Assembly (NCBI GenBank): GCA_025927935.1
Contig: JAICKM010000250.1
Location: forward strand, 1-8,894
Length of the DNA: 8,894 nt
Reading direction: 5' to 3'
Source of the DNA: Chloroflexia bacterium
Lineage (GTDB): Bacteria; Chloroflexota; Chloroflexia; QHBQ01; JADMIH01
Shown here in pieces: positions 1 to 5,836 of the stretch (positions are counted from its first letter, which is position 1; each line of letters starts with the position of its first letter). Below the pieces are notes generated by a model, which was not told the DNA's origin, searched no databases, and was given only the letters and a program-made list of their open reading frames with translations. The position numbers were made by a program, and so were the translations under genes.

Positions 1-107
1 AGCGACAGTTGCCCGGCCATCAGCGGCAGGTAGAGCGACAGCCCCAGCATGGCCGCCAGCAACATCGAGACGATCAGGAATCCATAAGTCGCGAAGAAGT
101 CTGCCAT
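1..107 (-). CDS. livM: Branched-chain amino acid ABC transporter permease LivM, N-terminal fragment (runs off left edge)
   Basis: Reading leftward from an ATG at 107-105, 35 codons are visible before the window ends. They begin MADFFATYGFLIVSMLLAAM and continue with hydrophobic residues, as expected for the first membrane segment of a LivM-type inner-membrane permease. The start lies 12 bases after the livH stop. An AAGG Shine-Dalgarno-like sequence, overlapping the end of livH and the gap, supports this start. LivM pairs with LivH to form the membrane channel of the HAAT-family importer. The assignment rests mainly on position behind livH and on hydrophobicity, because no diagnostic motif is contained in the fragment. 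The rest of the gene, and probably livG and livF, lie outside the window. Confidence 0.8.
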   Translation of the reverse strand, partial: MADFFATYGFLIVSMLLAAMLGLSLYLPLMAGQLS

Positions 108-119
108 GGCTTTGCCTTG

Positions 120-1070
120 TTACACCTTCTGGATGAGCGCGCGCCCCAGTAGCCCTTGCGGGCGCACCAGCAGCACGATAAAGAGGATGGCGAAGGCGAC
201 CGCATCCTTGTAGCCCGAATATTCGGCGGGCACCAGGGCCTCGGCCAATCCGATGATCAGGCCGCCGACCACCGCGCCGGGGATATTGCCCAGCCCGCCC
301 AGCACGATGACGGCCAGCCCTTTCAGGCCAAAGGAAATGCCGAAGTAGGGGCCGGCGATGCTGACGCTGGTACCGACCAGCGTGCCCGCGATGCCGCCCA
401 GGAAGCCGCTCAGAAAGAAGGTGATCAGGATGAAGCGGTCGGTGTTGATGCCCAGCAGGCTGGCCGTCGTCGCGTCCTCGGCCACCGCGCGCAGGGCTTT
501 GCCGAAGCGCGTGTAGCTGATCAGATAGGTGAGCAGCACCAGGATCAGCGCCGAGACGGCGAAAATCACCACCTGGACGCTGCGGATCGGGATGGGATTC
601 GCCGCGGTGCCGAAGTTGATCGCGGGCGGTAGGTTCCCGTAGATGTTGGCCGGGAACGTATAGATTTCAGCGCCCACCAGGTACTGGATCAGGTTAGTGA
701 TCATGACGGCGGCGCCCAGGCTCGACACGAGAGTTAGCAGCGGATCAGCCCGCCGGACGCGCAACGGGCGGAAAGCCAGGCGCTCCAGGATCACCGCAAC
801 TAACCCGGCCAGCACCGCACCCAGGATCATGGCGATGGGGAAGGACAGGTTCGTGCCAAGCGATGCGTTCGCCAGCAGGCCGTTGAAGCCGAACACCCCG
901 CCGGCCAGCGTATAGGTGAAGTAGGCGCCGAGCGTGAACACGGCGGCGTGCGCGAAGTTGATGATGCCCAGGATCGAGAAGACGAGTGTGTAGCCCAGCG
1001 CGAAGATCGCATAGACGCTGCCGATGGATAACCCGTTGAGGACTTGTTGCAGGAAGATGGTGAAATCCAT
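120..1070 (-). CDS. livH: Branched-chain amino acid ABC transporter permease LivH
   Basis: This 316-residue integral membrane protein has the normal length for LivH. It begins MDFTIFLQQVLNGLSIGSVYAIFALGYTLV-like, and the N-terminal NGLSIGSVYAIFALGYTLVF stretch is the hallmark of the family. Next comes GIINFAHAAVFTLGAY. A cytoplasmic loop around residues 190-215 (FGKALRAVAEDATTASLLGI) corresponds to the EAA-like segment that contacts the ATPase. The C-terminus contains GLKGLAVIVLGGLGNIPGAVVGG and ends in VRPQGLLG, both typical. About eight hydrophobic segments are evident. The start ATG at 1070-1068 is preceded by a GGGACGGAG purine-rich ribosome site. It lies downstream of the binding-protein gene, separated by ~97 bases holding two stem-loops, and is followed closely by livM. 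It would carry branched-chain amino acids, although related systems for amides or urea share this fold, so the substrate is not certain. Confidence 0.95.
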   Translation of the reverse strand: MDFTIFLQQVLNGLSIGSVYAIFALGYTLVFSILGIINFAHAAVFTLGAYFTYTLAGGVFGFNGLLANASLGTNLSFPIAMILGAVLAGLVAVILERLAFRPLRVRRADPLLTLVSSLGAAVMITNLIQYLVGAEIYTFPANIYGNLPPAINFGTAANPIPIRSVQVVIFAVSALILVLLTYLISYTRFGKALRAVAEDATTASLLGINTDRFILITFFLSGFLGGIAGTLVGTSVSIAGPYFGISFGLKGLAVIVLGGLGNIPGAVVGGLIIGLAEALVPAEYSGYKDAVAFAILFIVLLVRPQGLLGRALIQKV

Positions 1071-1089
1071 GCTCCGTCCCTATACCAAA

Positions 1090-1117
1090 AGTGGGGGGAG
1101 GCGGTCCTCCCCCCACT
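1090..1117 (-). terminator. Intercistronic stem-loop, possible partial terminator between livJ/K and livH
   Basis: The arms AGTGGGGGGAGG (1090-1101) and CCTCCCCCCACT (1106-1117) are perfectly complementary over 12 bp and enclose a 4-base loop. Read on the minus strand, the stem is followed at once by TTTTGG, a short U-run. This would give a weak or leaky intrinsic terminator, or an mRNA-stabilising hairpin protecting the upstream binding-protein message. The livH start follows 19 bases after the stem. The structure is seen directly; the role is inferred. Confidence 0.65.
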
Positions 1118-1132
1118 CGTTGCGTGTCGTGC

Positions 1133-1153
1133 GGACCCGTGGCCGGCGGGTCC
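1133..1153 (-). terminator. Second stem-loop just after the livJ/K stop
   Basis: The arms GGACCCG (1133-1139) and CGGGTCC (1147-1153) form a perfect 7-bp GC-rich stem with a 7-base loop. It lies 14 bases past the binding-protein stop codon and has no U-tract. Together with the 12-bp hairpin at 1090-1117 it makes a tandem structure in the binding-protein/permease gap. It may act as a 3' barrier to exonucleases rather than as a true terminator. Confidence 0.4.
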
Positions 1154-1167
1154 CCGTTAGTAGCGCG

Positions 1168-2514
1168 TTACTTCAGGTAGGTGAACTGGCCGGTGGTGCC
1201 GTCCGGGTTCATCTTGATCTGGGCCACGTAGAACTGAGTCTGGTTGACTTCGCCTTCCTTGTCGAACGAGATCGGGCCGAGCGGGGTATCGTACTTGCCG
1301 GCCAGGATCTCGGTGTTCAGGGCGGTGCGCAGATCGGCCAGTTGCATACCGCTGATCTTGCTCTTCTTGTCGAGTGCGGTGAGCGCGTCCACGAACACCT
1401 GCACGCCCGCGAAGGTTTGCCCGCTGAACTGCGGCGGGGCTTTCTTCTGCTGCGCGGTATAGGCGGCCACGAACGCCTTATTCACGTCGCCCGCCGCTTC
1501 CGGGCTGTACGCCTGGGCGATCAAGATGCCGTCGCAGGCTGCTTTGCAGACGGGGAAGATGTTGGTCGTGTTCAGGCCGTTGCCGCCGATGATCAGGCCC
1601 TTGAAGCCCAGGTCGCGCAACTGCTTGACCAGGTTGCCGCCGTCAGCAGCCAGCCCCGACACAATCGCCAGGTCGGGCTTGAGGTTCAGCGCGGCGGTGG
1701 CCTGCGTCTGGAAGTCGGTATCGGTGGTCTGGAACTTCTGCACCGTGACCACGTCGAGGCCCTTCGCCTTGGCGGTATCCTGGAAGGTTCCGGTCTCCGA
1801 CACGCTGAAGGCGTCGTTTTGCGCGTAGAACACCGCGACCTTCTTGATGTTCGGGTCGAGCTTCAGCGCAGCGTCCACCGCGTTCGGAGCGACCACCGCG
1901 ACGGGAGCCGACACGCGCGCGATGTAGTCGCCGATCTGCGGGATACCCTTGGCCGTGTTCGACGGACCCAGGACCGGCACTTTCGCCCGGTCGGCGATCG
2001 GGTCGGCGCTGAAGGCTTGCTGTGACAGCGTCGGGCCGACGATGCCCACCACGTTGTCCTTGTTGATCAGGGTCTGGAAGGCGTTGATGGCGCCCGCCTC
2101 ATCACCGCCGGTGTCCTGAAAGACAAGCTTGATCGGCGTGCCGTTGACCCCGCCGCGCTGATTGAAGAAGGTCTCCGCGAGTTTGGCCCCGATCACTTCC
2201 TCCTGGCCGAGCAGGGCGACATTACTTGTCTGCGCCACGGCGATGCCGATGGGGATGGCCGGGCCGCCGGTGGCCGCGCCGCCGGCCGAAGTCGCGGGCG
2301 TATCGGTCGCCCCGGCCATAGCCGCGGGCGTATCGGTCGCTCCGGCCATGGCGGCGGGTGTGTCGGTGGCCGCCGCGCCGCCGGATGCCGTCGTCGCGGT
2401 CGGGGCTGTGGAAGCGGGAACGGGCGTGTTGGTCGGAGACGTGCCCGTGTCTCCTCCGCACCCTGTCAGGAACATCGCCACGATTAAGGGAAGGACTAGA
2501 ATCCGTCGCCGCAT
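1168..2514 (-). CDS. Branched-chain amino acid ABC transporter substrate-binding lipoprotein (LivJ/LivK family)
   Basis: This is a 448-residue secreted lipoprotein. The start is taken as the ATG at 2514, because a strong AAAGGAGGA ribosome site lies just upstream on the minus strand. The longer reading frame back to 2595 would overlap the promoter -10 box. The N-terminus MRRRILVLPLIVAMFLTGCGG has a basic n-region, a hydrophobic core and an LTGC lipobox with the acylated Cys at residue 19. A low-complexity Thr/Pro/Ala linker follows (about residues 20-80) and includes a 10-residue tandem repeat. The periplasmic-binding fold (type I, Peripla_BP_6-like) then begins with IPIGIAVAQTSNVALLGQ. It contains GGVNGTPIKLVFQDTGGDEAGA, VVGIVGPTLSQQAFS and KVAVFYAQNDAFS, all typical of Leu/Ile/Val-binding proteins. 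It captures substrate outside the membrane and delivers it to LivH/LivM. The exact ligand cannot be read from the sequence, so I give no symbol. Confidence 0.93.
   Translation of the reverse strand: MRRRILVLPLIVAMFLTGCGGDTGTSPTNTPVPASTAPTATTASGGAAATDTPAAMAGATDTPAAMAGATDTPATSAGGAATGGPAIPIGIAVAQTSNVALLGQEEVIGAKLAETFFNQRGGVNGTPIKLVFQDTGGDEAGAINAFQTLINKDNVVGIVGPTLSQQAFSADPIADRAKVPVLGPSNTAKGIPQIGDYIARVSAPVAVVAPNAVDAALKLDPNIKKVAVFYAQNDAFSVSETGTFQDTAKAKGLDVVTVQKFQTTDTDFQTQATAALNLKPDLAIVSGLAADGGNLVKQLRDLGFKGLIIGGNGLNTTNIFPVCKAACDGILIAQAYSPEAAGDVNKAFVAAYTAQQKKAPPQFSGQTFAGVQVFVDALTALDKKSKISGMQLADLRTALNTEILAGKYDTPLGPISFDKEGEVNQTQFYVAQIKMNPDGTTGQFTYLK
2293..2382 (-). repeat. Three 30-bp tandem repeats in the lipoprotein linker
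   Basis: Three 30-bp units lie at 2293-2322, 2323-2352 and 2353-2382. The first two are nearly identical and the third has diverged. They encode TDTPAAMAGA-type decapeptides in the spacer between the lipid-anchored Cys and the folded binding domain. Copy number in such in-frame minisatellites can change without disturbing the reading frame, which would alter tether length. Confidence 0.8.
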
Positions 2515-2527
2515 AACTGTTCCTCCT
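2515..2527 (-). promoter_or_regulatory. Strong ribosome binding site fixing the binding-protein start
   Basis: Read on the minus strand, AAAGGAGGA lies 6 bases upstream of the ATG at 2514. It is nearly fully complementary to the 16S rRNA tail. It rules in this start over the upstream in-frame ATG at 2595, which has no comparable site and falls before the predicted transcription start. Confidence 0.85.
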
Positions 2528-2585
2528 TTGGATGGTGTGGTGTGCTGCGTATGCGTGGGCGCCGGGAGCGCATTTGCGTGGCAGC

Positions 2586-2614
2586 AGTATAGCACCGGCC
2601 CATAGGCTTGTCAA
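2586..2614 (-). promoter_or_regulatory. Consensus sigma-70 promoter of the liv operon
   Basis: On the minus strand a perfect -35 TTGACA (2614-2609) is followed by a 17-bp spacer and the -10 hexamer TATACT (2591-2586). The -10 is also extended by TG one base upstream (TGCTATACT). Transcription would begin near 2579, giving a leader of about 65 bases before the binding-protein start. This is one of the strongest promoter matches in the window, which suits a highly expressed binding protein. Confidence 0.85.
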
Positions 2615-2682
2615 CACCGTTTTGAGTCGTAACCCGACATATTGACGGTAAACATACCAGTCCCAAGGATCTACAAGCACCG

Positions 2683-2698
2683 ATGAAAAAGGCTTCAT
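2683..2698. promoter_or_regulatory. Small inverted repeat between divergent promoters, possible operator
   Basis: ATGAA (2683-2687) and TTCAT (2694-2698) form a 5-bp inverted repeat with a 6-base spacer. It sits about 40 bp upstream of the rightward -10 box and about 70 bp upstream of the liv -35 box. It could be a regulator site shared by both promoters, but a repeat this short can easily arise by chance. Confidence 0.2.
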
Positions 2699-2733
2699 TT
2701 ATTCGCTTGGTAAAGTGCGCGGTAAGCGATCTC

Positions 2734-2742
2734 TGCTATAAT
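2734..2742 (+). promoter_or_regulatory. Extended -10 promoter of the Kelch/SLH surface protein gene
   Basis: TGCTATAAT is a perfect -10 hexamer (2737-2742) with the TG of an extended -10 element. No good -35 hexamer lies 16-18 bp upstream, as is common for extended -10 promoters. Transcription would start near 2749, leaving an unusually long leader of about 190 bases before the GTG start at 2939. The in-frame ATG at 2741 overlaps this -10 box and therefore cannot be the translation start of this transcript. Confidence 0.75.
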
Positions 2743-2938
2743 GCAGTTGCATGTGGTAGGTCTCTCCTGGCCCAGGGACAGGCGCCGACCACCCCCCCGC
2801 GCGTGCTGTCCTGGTGCGCGGTATTCTCCAGGGTTTTCGATCTGTACCAGCATCTTGATCCTTAATCTTAGCGCCGGGTCTCGCCGCGCCCGCCGCCCTG
2901 GACGTGGTGTGTGTTTGGCCCGACGAAAGGACTCTCTT
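2743..2938 (+). other. Long 5' leader of the surface-protein gene, no recognised riboswitch
   Basis: About 190 bases separate the predicted transcription start from the GTG start. A large imperfect stem can be drawn between CCAGGGACAG (2772-2781) and CTGTCCTGG (2806-2814), with one bulged base and a C-rich loop. The leader ends with an AAAGGA ribosome site (2926-2931 region). I recognise no known riboswitch core. Although the upstream codons are in frame with the protein, they encode an arginine/proline-rich, non-secretory stretch that would bury the signal peptide. Confidence 0.4.
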
Positions 2939-5626
2939 GTGGGCCTTCGTTCGTATCTCGGATTTTTCTTGATCGCGCTGGCGCTGGCCGGGTTAGCCGG
3001 AATACTTGGCCTCGGCGGGGGCCGCCCCGCCGAGGCGGCGCAGAGTGACGGCGGCTATGTCGCTGGGCCGCACGGTCAGGCGCCCCTCGCTGATAGCGTG
3101 CCGCTGGCCGGGGAAACGCCCTGCCCGCCTCCATGGACGGCGCAAGCCCCGTATCCGATAAATATCTGGGGCCAGGCCGCCGCCGGCCAGGGCGACAACC
3201 TCTACGTCTTCGGCGGCGTCAGCGACAGCGCCTACGTCGTCACCGCGCGCAAGTACGATCCGGGCACCAATACCTGGAACGTCCTCCGGAATTACCCGCT
3301 GGCCGTCCGCGAGCCGGCTGGCATTAGCGACGGCACCTATATCTATGTTCTCGGCGGGGTTACGACAAGCTACCAGAAGCTGATGTACCGCTATGATCCG
3401 GTTGCCAACACCTACAGCCCGATGACCTCGTTCAACACGGGAGTCGCGTCGCCGGCTGTCGCCTATCTCAACGGCAAGATCTACAAGATCGGCGGCTTCA
3501 CCAATACCGGGCAGACGGCTGTGGTCGAGGTCTATACCCTAAGCACCAACACTTGGTCCCCCGCCGCGCCTCTGCCCATCGCGCTCGGCGCTCCCAGCGC
3601 GATCGACTACAACGGCTATATCTACGTGGCCGGCGGTACCGGGTCGTCCGCCTCGCTGAAGACGTACCGCTACGACCCCGCCGCCGATAGCTGGGACGAC
3701 GCCGCCGTCACCGATCTCCCGGTCACGCGCTATGGCGCCGCCGCCGGCCTCTACAACGGACAGTGGATCCTGGCCGGCGGCTTGGTGGGCGGTTCCATCT
3801 CCAACAGCGTCATCGCGCTCGATATGAGCAATCCGACCGGCGCCTGGACGACCCTGCCCGCGCTGCCGCAATCGGTCTACCGGGTGGCGGGTGCGGTGGC
3901 GGGCACCGCCTTTTACGCCGTCGGCGGGAGCAACGACGCCACCAACGATGGCACCCCCTTCAACCAGCGTTACCTGCCCATCGCCTGCGGCACGCCTACG
4001 CCGACGTTCACGGCGACGAGCACGGCTACGCCAACCGACACGCCCACGAATACGGCCACGCCGACGAACACGCCCACGAACACGGCGACGCCGACGGATA
4101 CCCCGACCAATACGCCGACGAACACCGCAACGGCGACCAATACGCCGACCACTACACCGACTAATACACCGACTGACACGCCGACGAGCACCGCGACGCC
4201 GACGGATACGCCGACATACACGGCGACGCCAACCGATACGCCGACGAACACCGCGACGAGTACTCCAACTAATACACCGACCGATACGCCGACCTTCACG
4301 GCGACGCCCACGAACACGGCGACGAATACCGCGACGCCCACGAACACGGCGACTGACACGGCAACGCCAACTGCCACACCGACGGAAACGCCCACGAACA
4401 CGGCGACAGCGACCAATACGGCCACGAGTACGGCAACGCCCACAGACACGCCGACTGCTACAGCGACGCCTACGAACACGCGGACCAACACCCCGACCAG
4501 CACCCCGGTGCCGACCGATACCCCGACCAACACACCGACGAATACGGTGGTGCCCCCGACCACGGCGACGGCGACGAATACGCCGACGAACACCAGTGTG
4601 CCGGCAACCAGCACCTCCACCAACACGCCGACCAGTACGGCGGTGCCGCCGACAAATACGCCGACCCATACGACCACGCCTACGGCCACGCCGACGAGCA
4701 CGCCGACGAATACGGCCGTGCCGCCGACCAACACGCCGACCAACACGCCGACCAACACCGCCGTACCGCCGACCAACACGCCAACCGACACCCCGGTCGT
4801 GCCCACGAGCACACCGACGACTACACCCACCGATACGCCGGTGCGGCCGACGACTACGCCGACTGCTACGCCGGTTAGCACCGGCACCGCGACGCCCACG
4901 GCCACCACCCCGCCGGCGCACACCGCCACCGGTACCGCGACGGCCACGGTGACGAGCACGCCCACCCAGACCGCGCAACCCGCGGCCACCGGCACGGTGA
5001 CAGTTATCCCGGCGACAGCCACGGCCACGCCGATCTGTTCGCTGTCGTTCAGCGATGTGCGGGCGGAATACTGGGCCTTTGACTACATCAAGTGGAGCTA
5101 TTGCCGGGGTATCATCAGCGGCTATAGCGATGGGACGTTCCGGCCCGAAGCCAACACGACCCGCGGCCAGCTTGCCAAGATGGTGGTCCTGGCGGCCGGG
5201 TTCCCGCTGGTGCTGCCCGCCGGAGCGCCGCACTTCAGCGACGTGCCGCCGGATCAGCCGTTCTACCGCTACATTGAGGTGGCCTGGAGCCACAATGTCG
5301 TCAGCGGCTACCAGGACGGCACGTTCCAGCCGTCGGCCCTGGTGACGCGGGCGCAACTGGCGAAGATGATCGTCCAGGCGCGCGGGCTGAGTCTCGTCGA
5401 CCCACCGGTTGCCCGGTTCCAGGACGTGCCGCGTGAGTCGTGGGCCTACCGCTACGTCGAAACGGCCGCCGCGCACAGCATCGTGAGCGGTTACGACTGC
5501 GGCGCGCCGGGCGAGTCCTGCCCAGGCTTCTACTACCGGCCCAATGTGCCCGCTACTCGCGCCCAACTGACCAAGCTGCTGCATCAGGCGTTCGGCGTGC
5601 CGTCGCTCGCGCAGCCCAACCCGTAA
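2939..5626 (+). CDS. Secreted Kelch-propeller / Thr-Pro-stalk / SLH-anchored surface protein
   Basis: This is an 895-residue protein with a GTG start, chosen because AAAGGA lies 7 bases upstream and a clean signal peptide begins there. Residues 1-34 are a signal sequence ([18 protein letters not shown] core, AEA-A cleavage region). Residues ~50-345 form a six-bladed Kelch-type beta-propeller. Its double-glycine motifs VFGG, VLGG, KIGG, VAGG, LAGG and AVGG fall near residues 90, 137, 183, 230, 278 and 327, a steady ~47-residue period, most followed by a YDPxxNTW-like strand. Residues ~351-699 are an almost pure Thr/Pro/Ala/Asn/Asp stalk. Residues ~700-890 hold three SLH domains with [18 protein letters not shown] and a longer third loop ([18 protein letters not shown]). 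By analogy with known SLH proteins the C-terminus would bind the cell wall, and the stalk would project the propeller outward for adhesion or carbohydrate binding. No catalytic residues are evident. It has its own promoter and is followed by hairpins, so it is probably monocistronic. Confidence 0.92.
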   Translation: MGLRSYLGFFLIALALAGLAGILGLGGGRPAEAAQSDGGYVAGPHGQAPLADSVPLAGETPCPPPWTAQAPYPINIWGQAAAGQGDNLYVFGGVSDSAYVVTARKYDPGTNTWNVLRNYPLAVREPAGISDGTYIYVLGGVTTSYQKLMYRYDPVANTYSPMTSFNTGVASPAVAYLNGKIYKIGGFTNTGQTAVVEVYTLSTNTWSPAAPLPIALGAPSAIDYNGYIYVAGGTGSSASLKTYRYDPAADSWDDAAVTDLPVTRYGAAAGLYNGQWILAGGLVGGSISNSVIALDMSNPTGAWTTLPALPQSVYRVAGAVAGTAFYAVGGSNDATNDGTPFNQRYLPIACGTPTPTFTATSTATPTDTPTNTATPTNTPTNTATPTDTPTNTPTNTATATNTPTTTPTNTPTDTPTSTATPTDTPTYTATPTDTPTNTATSTPTNTPTDTPTFTATPTNTATNTATPTNTATDTATPTATPTETPTNTATATNTATSTATPTDTPTATATPTNTRTNTPTSTPVPTDTPTNTPTNTVVPPTTATATNTPTNTSVPATSTSTNTPTSTAVPPTNTPTHTTTPTATPTSTPTNTAVPPTNTPTNTPTNTAVPPTNTPTDTPVVPTSTPTTTPTDTPVRPTTTPTATPVSTGTATPTATTPPAHTATGTATATVTSTPTQTAQPAATGTVTVIPATATATPICSLSFSDVRAEYWAFDYIKWSYCRGIISGYSDGTFRPEANTTRGQLAKMVVLAAGFPLVLPAGAPHFSDVPPDQPFYRYIEVAWSHNVVSGYQDGTFQPSALVTRAQLAKMIVQARGLSLVDPPVARFQDVPRESWAYRYVETAAAHSIVSGYDCGAPGESCPGFYYRPNVPATRAQLTKLLHQAFGVPSLAQPNP
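3010..3035 (+). other. Perfect 11-bp hairpin within the signal-peptide coding region
   Basis: CCTCGGCGGGG (3010-3020) and CCCCGCCGAGG (3025-3035) are perfectly complementary around a 4-base loop. The stem lies about 70-95 bases into the coding sequence and encodes the glycine-rich end of the signal peptide. It would be very stable in mRNA. It might slow ribosomes during export targeting, or it may simply reflect GC-rich codons. Confidence 0.5.
3991..5034 (+). repeat. Degenerate Thr-Pro codon array (stalk of the surface protein)
   Basis: About 1.04 kb is built from alternating Thr and Pro/Asn/Ala/Asp codons, read as [14 protein letters not shown] and similar short units. The later half is interspersed with VPPTNTP modules (AVPPTNTPT at 4640, 4715 and 4760). 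Thr codons vary freely (ACG, ACC, ACA, ACT), so the units are conserved in protein more than in DNA. The bias also creates long open frames on other frames and on the opposite strand, which are by-products. Such Thr-rich stretches are plausible O-glycosylation targets. Confidence 0.9.
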
Positions 5627-5638
5627 CGCCACCGCTGA

Positions 5639-5664
5639 GCCGGGCGGGCACACACCCGCCCGGC
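5639..5664 (+). terminator. Hairpin 3' of the surface-protein gene
   Basis: GCCGGGCGGG (5639-5648) and CCCGCCCGGC (5655-5664) form a perfect 10-bp stem with loop CACACA, starting 12 bases past the stop codon. There is no following U-tract, so on its own it resembles the U-less hairpins of GC-rich bacteria. It is paired with a second hairpin immediately downstream. Confidence 0.6.
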
Positions 5665-5675
5665 CCCACTACCAG

Positions 5676-5711
5676 CAGGCCGGACCCACGGGTCTGGCCT
5701 GTCGTGCTTTT
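5676..5711 (+). terminator. Second tandem hairpin with short T-run, likely intrinsic terminator
   Basis: CAGGCCGGACCC (5676-5687) pairs with GGGTCTGGCCTG (5690-5701) with one G-U pair; the tip would open to give a realistic loop. TTTT follows at 5708-5711. Together with the hairpin at 5639-5664 it probably ends the surface-protein transcript and insulates the kinase promoter about 40 bases further on. Confidence 0.65.
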
Positions 5712-5750
5712 AGCGGCAGGGCGCGCGGGTGGTTTAGCGCCCGCCTTGCG

Positions 5751-5759
5751 TGCTATAAT
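5751..5759 (+). promoter_or_regulatory. Extended -10 promoter of the kinase gene
   Basis: TGCTATAAT gives a perfect -10 hexamer at 5754-5759 with an extended TG. The best upstream -35 candidate is poor (TTTAGC at 5733-5738, 15-bp spacer). Transcription would start near 5766, about 70 bases before the ATG. The element matches the core of the other two predicted promoters in this window. Confidence 0.75.
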
Positions 5760-5836
5760 GGGGCATAGTGGCGCACCGGCGGTGACACCAGGGGCCGGGC
5801 GCCTGGGAACTTCCCCTGCTGGAGAGGAGCGCCCCC

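Noticed and set aside
1024..2025. 333-codon plus-strand open frame opposite the binding-protein gene
   Set aside because: It is antisense to a well-recognised lipoprotein, arises from GC-rich codon bias, and shows no family features or ribosome site.
2515..2595. Upstream ATG extension of the binding lipoprotein
   Set aside because: It overlaps the promoter -10 region and would displace the lipoprotein signal; the AAAGGAGGA site supports the ATG at 2514.
2741..2938. Upstream ATG extension of the surface protein
   Set aside because: The ATG overlaps the -10 box, the added 66 residues are Arg/Pro-rich and would mask the signal peptide, and a good ribosome site precedes the GTG at 2939.
2743..2938. 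Known riboswitch in the surface-protein leader
   Set aside because: I could match no core motif of familiar classes such as cobalamin, TPP, SAM or c-di-GMP.
3991..5034. CRISPR-like array
   Set aside because: The repeats are short, degenerate, codon-phased and inside an open reading frame; there are no constant repeats with unique spacers.
3539..5653. Very long open frames antisense to, or in other frames of, the Thr-Pro array (704- and 352-residue minus-strand, 353-residue plus-strand)
   Set aside because: They translate to Arg- or Val/Gly-only low-complexity sequence, which is what a Thr-Pro codon array gives in other frames. They have no ribosome sites and overlap a protein with clear domains.
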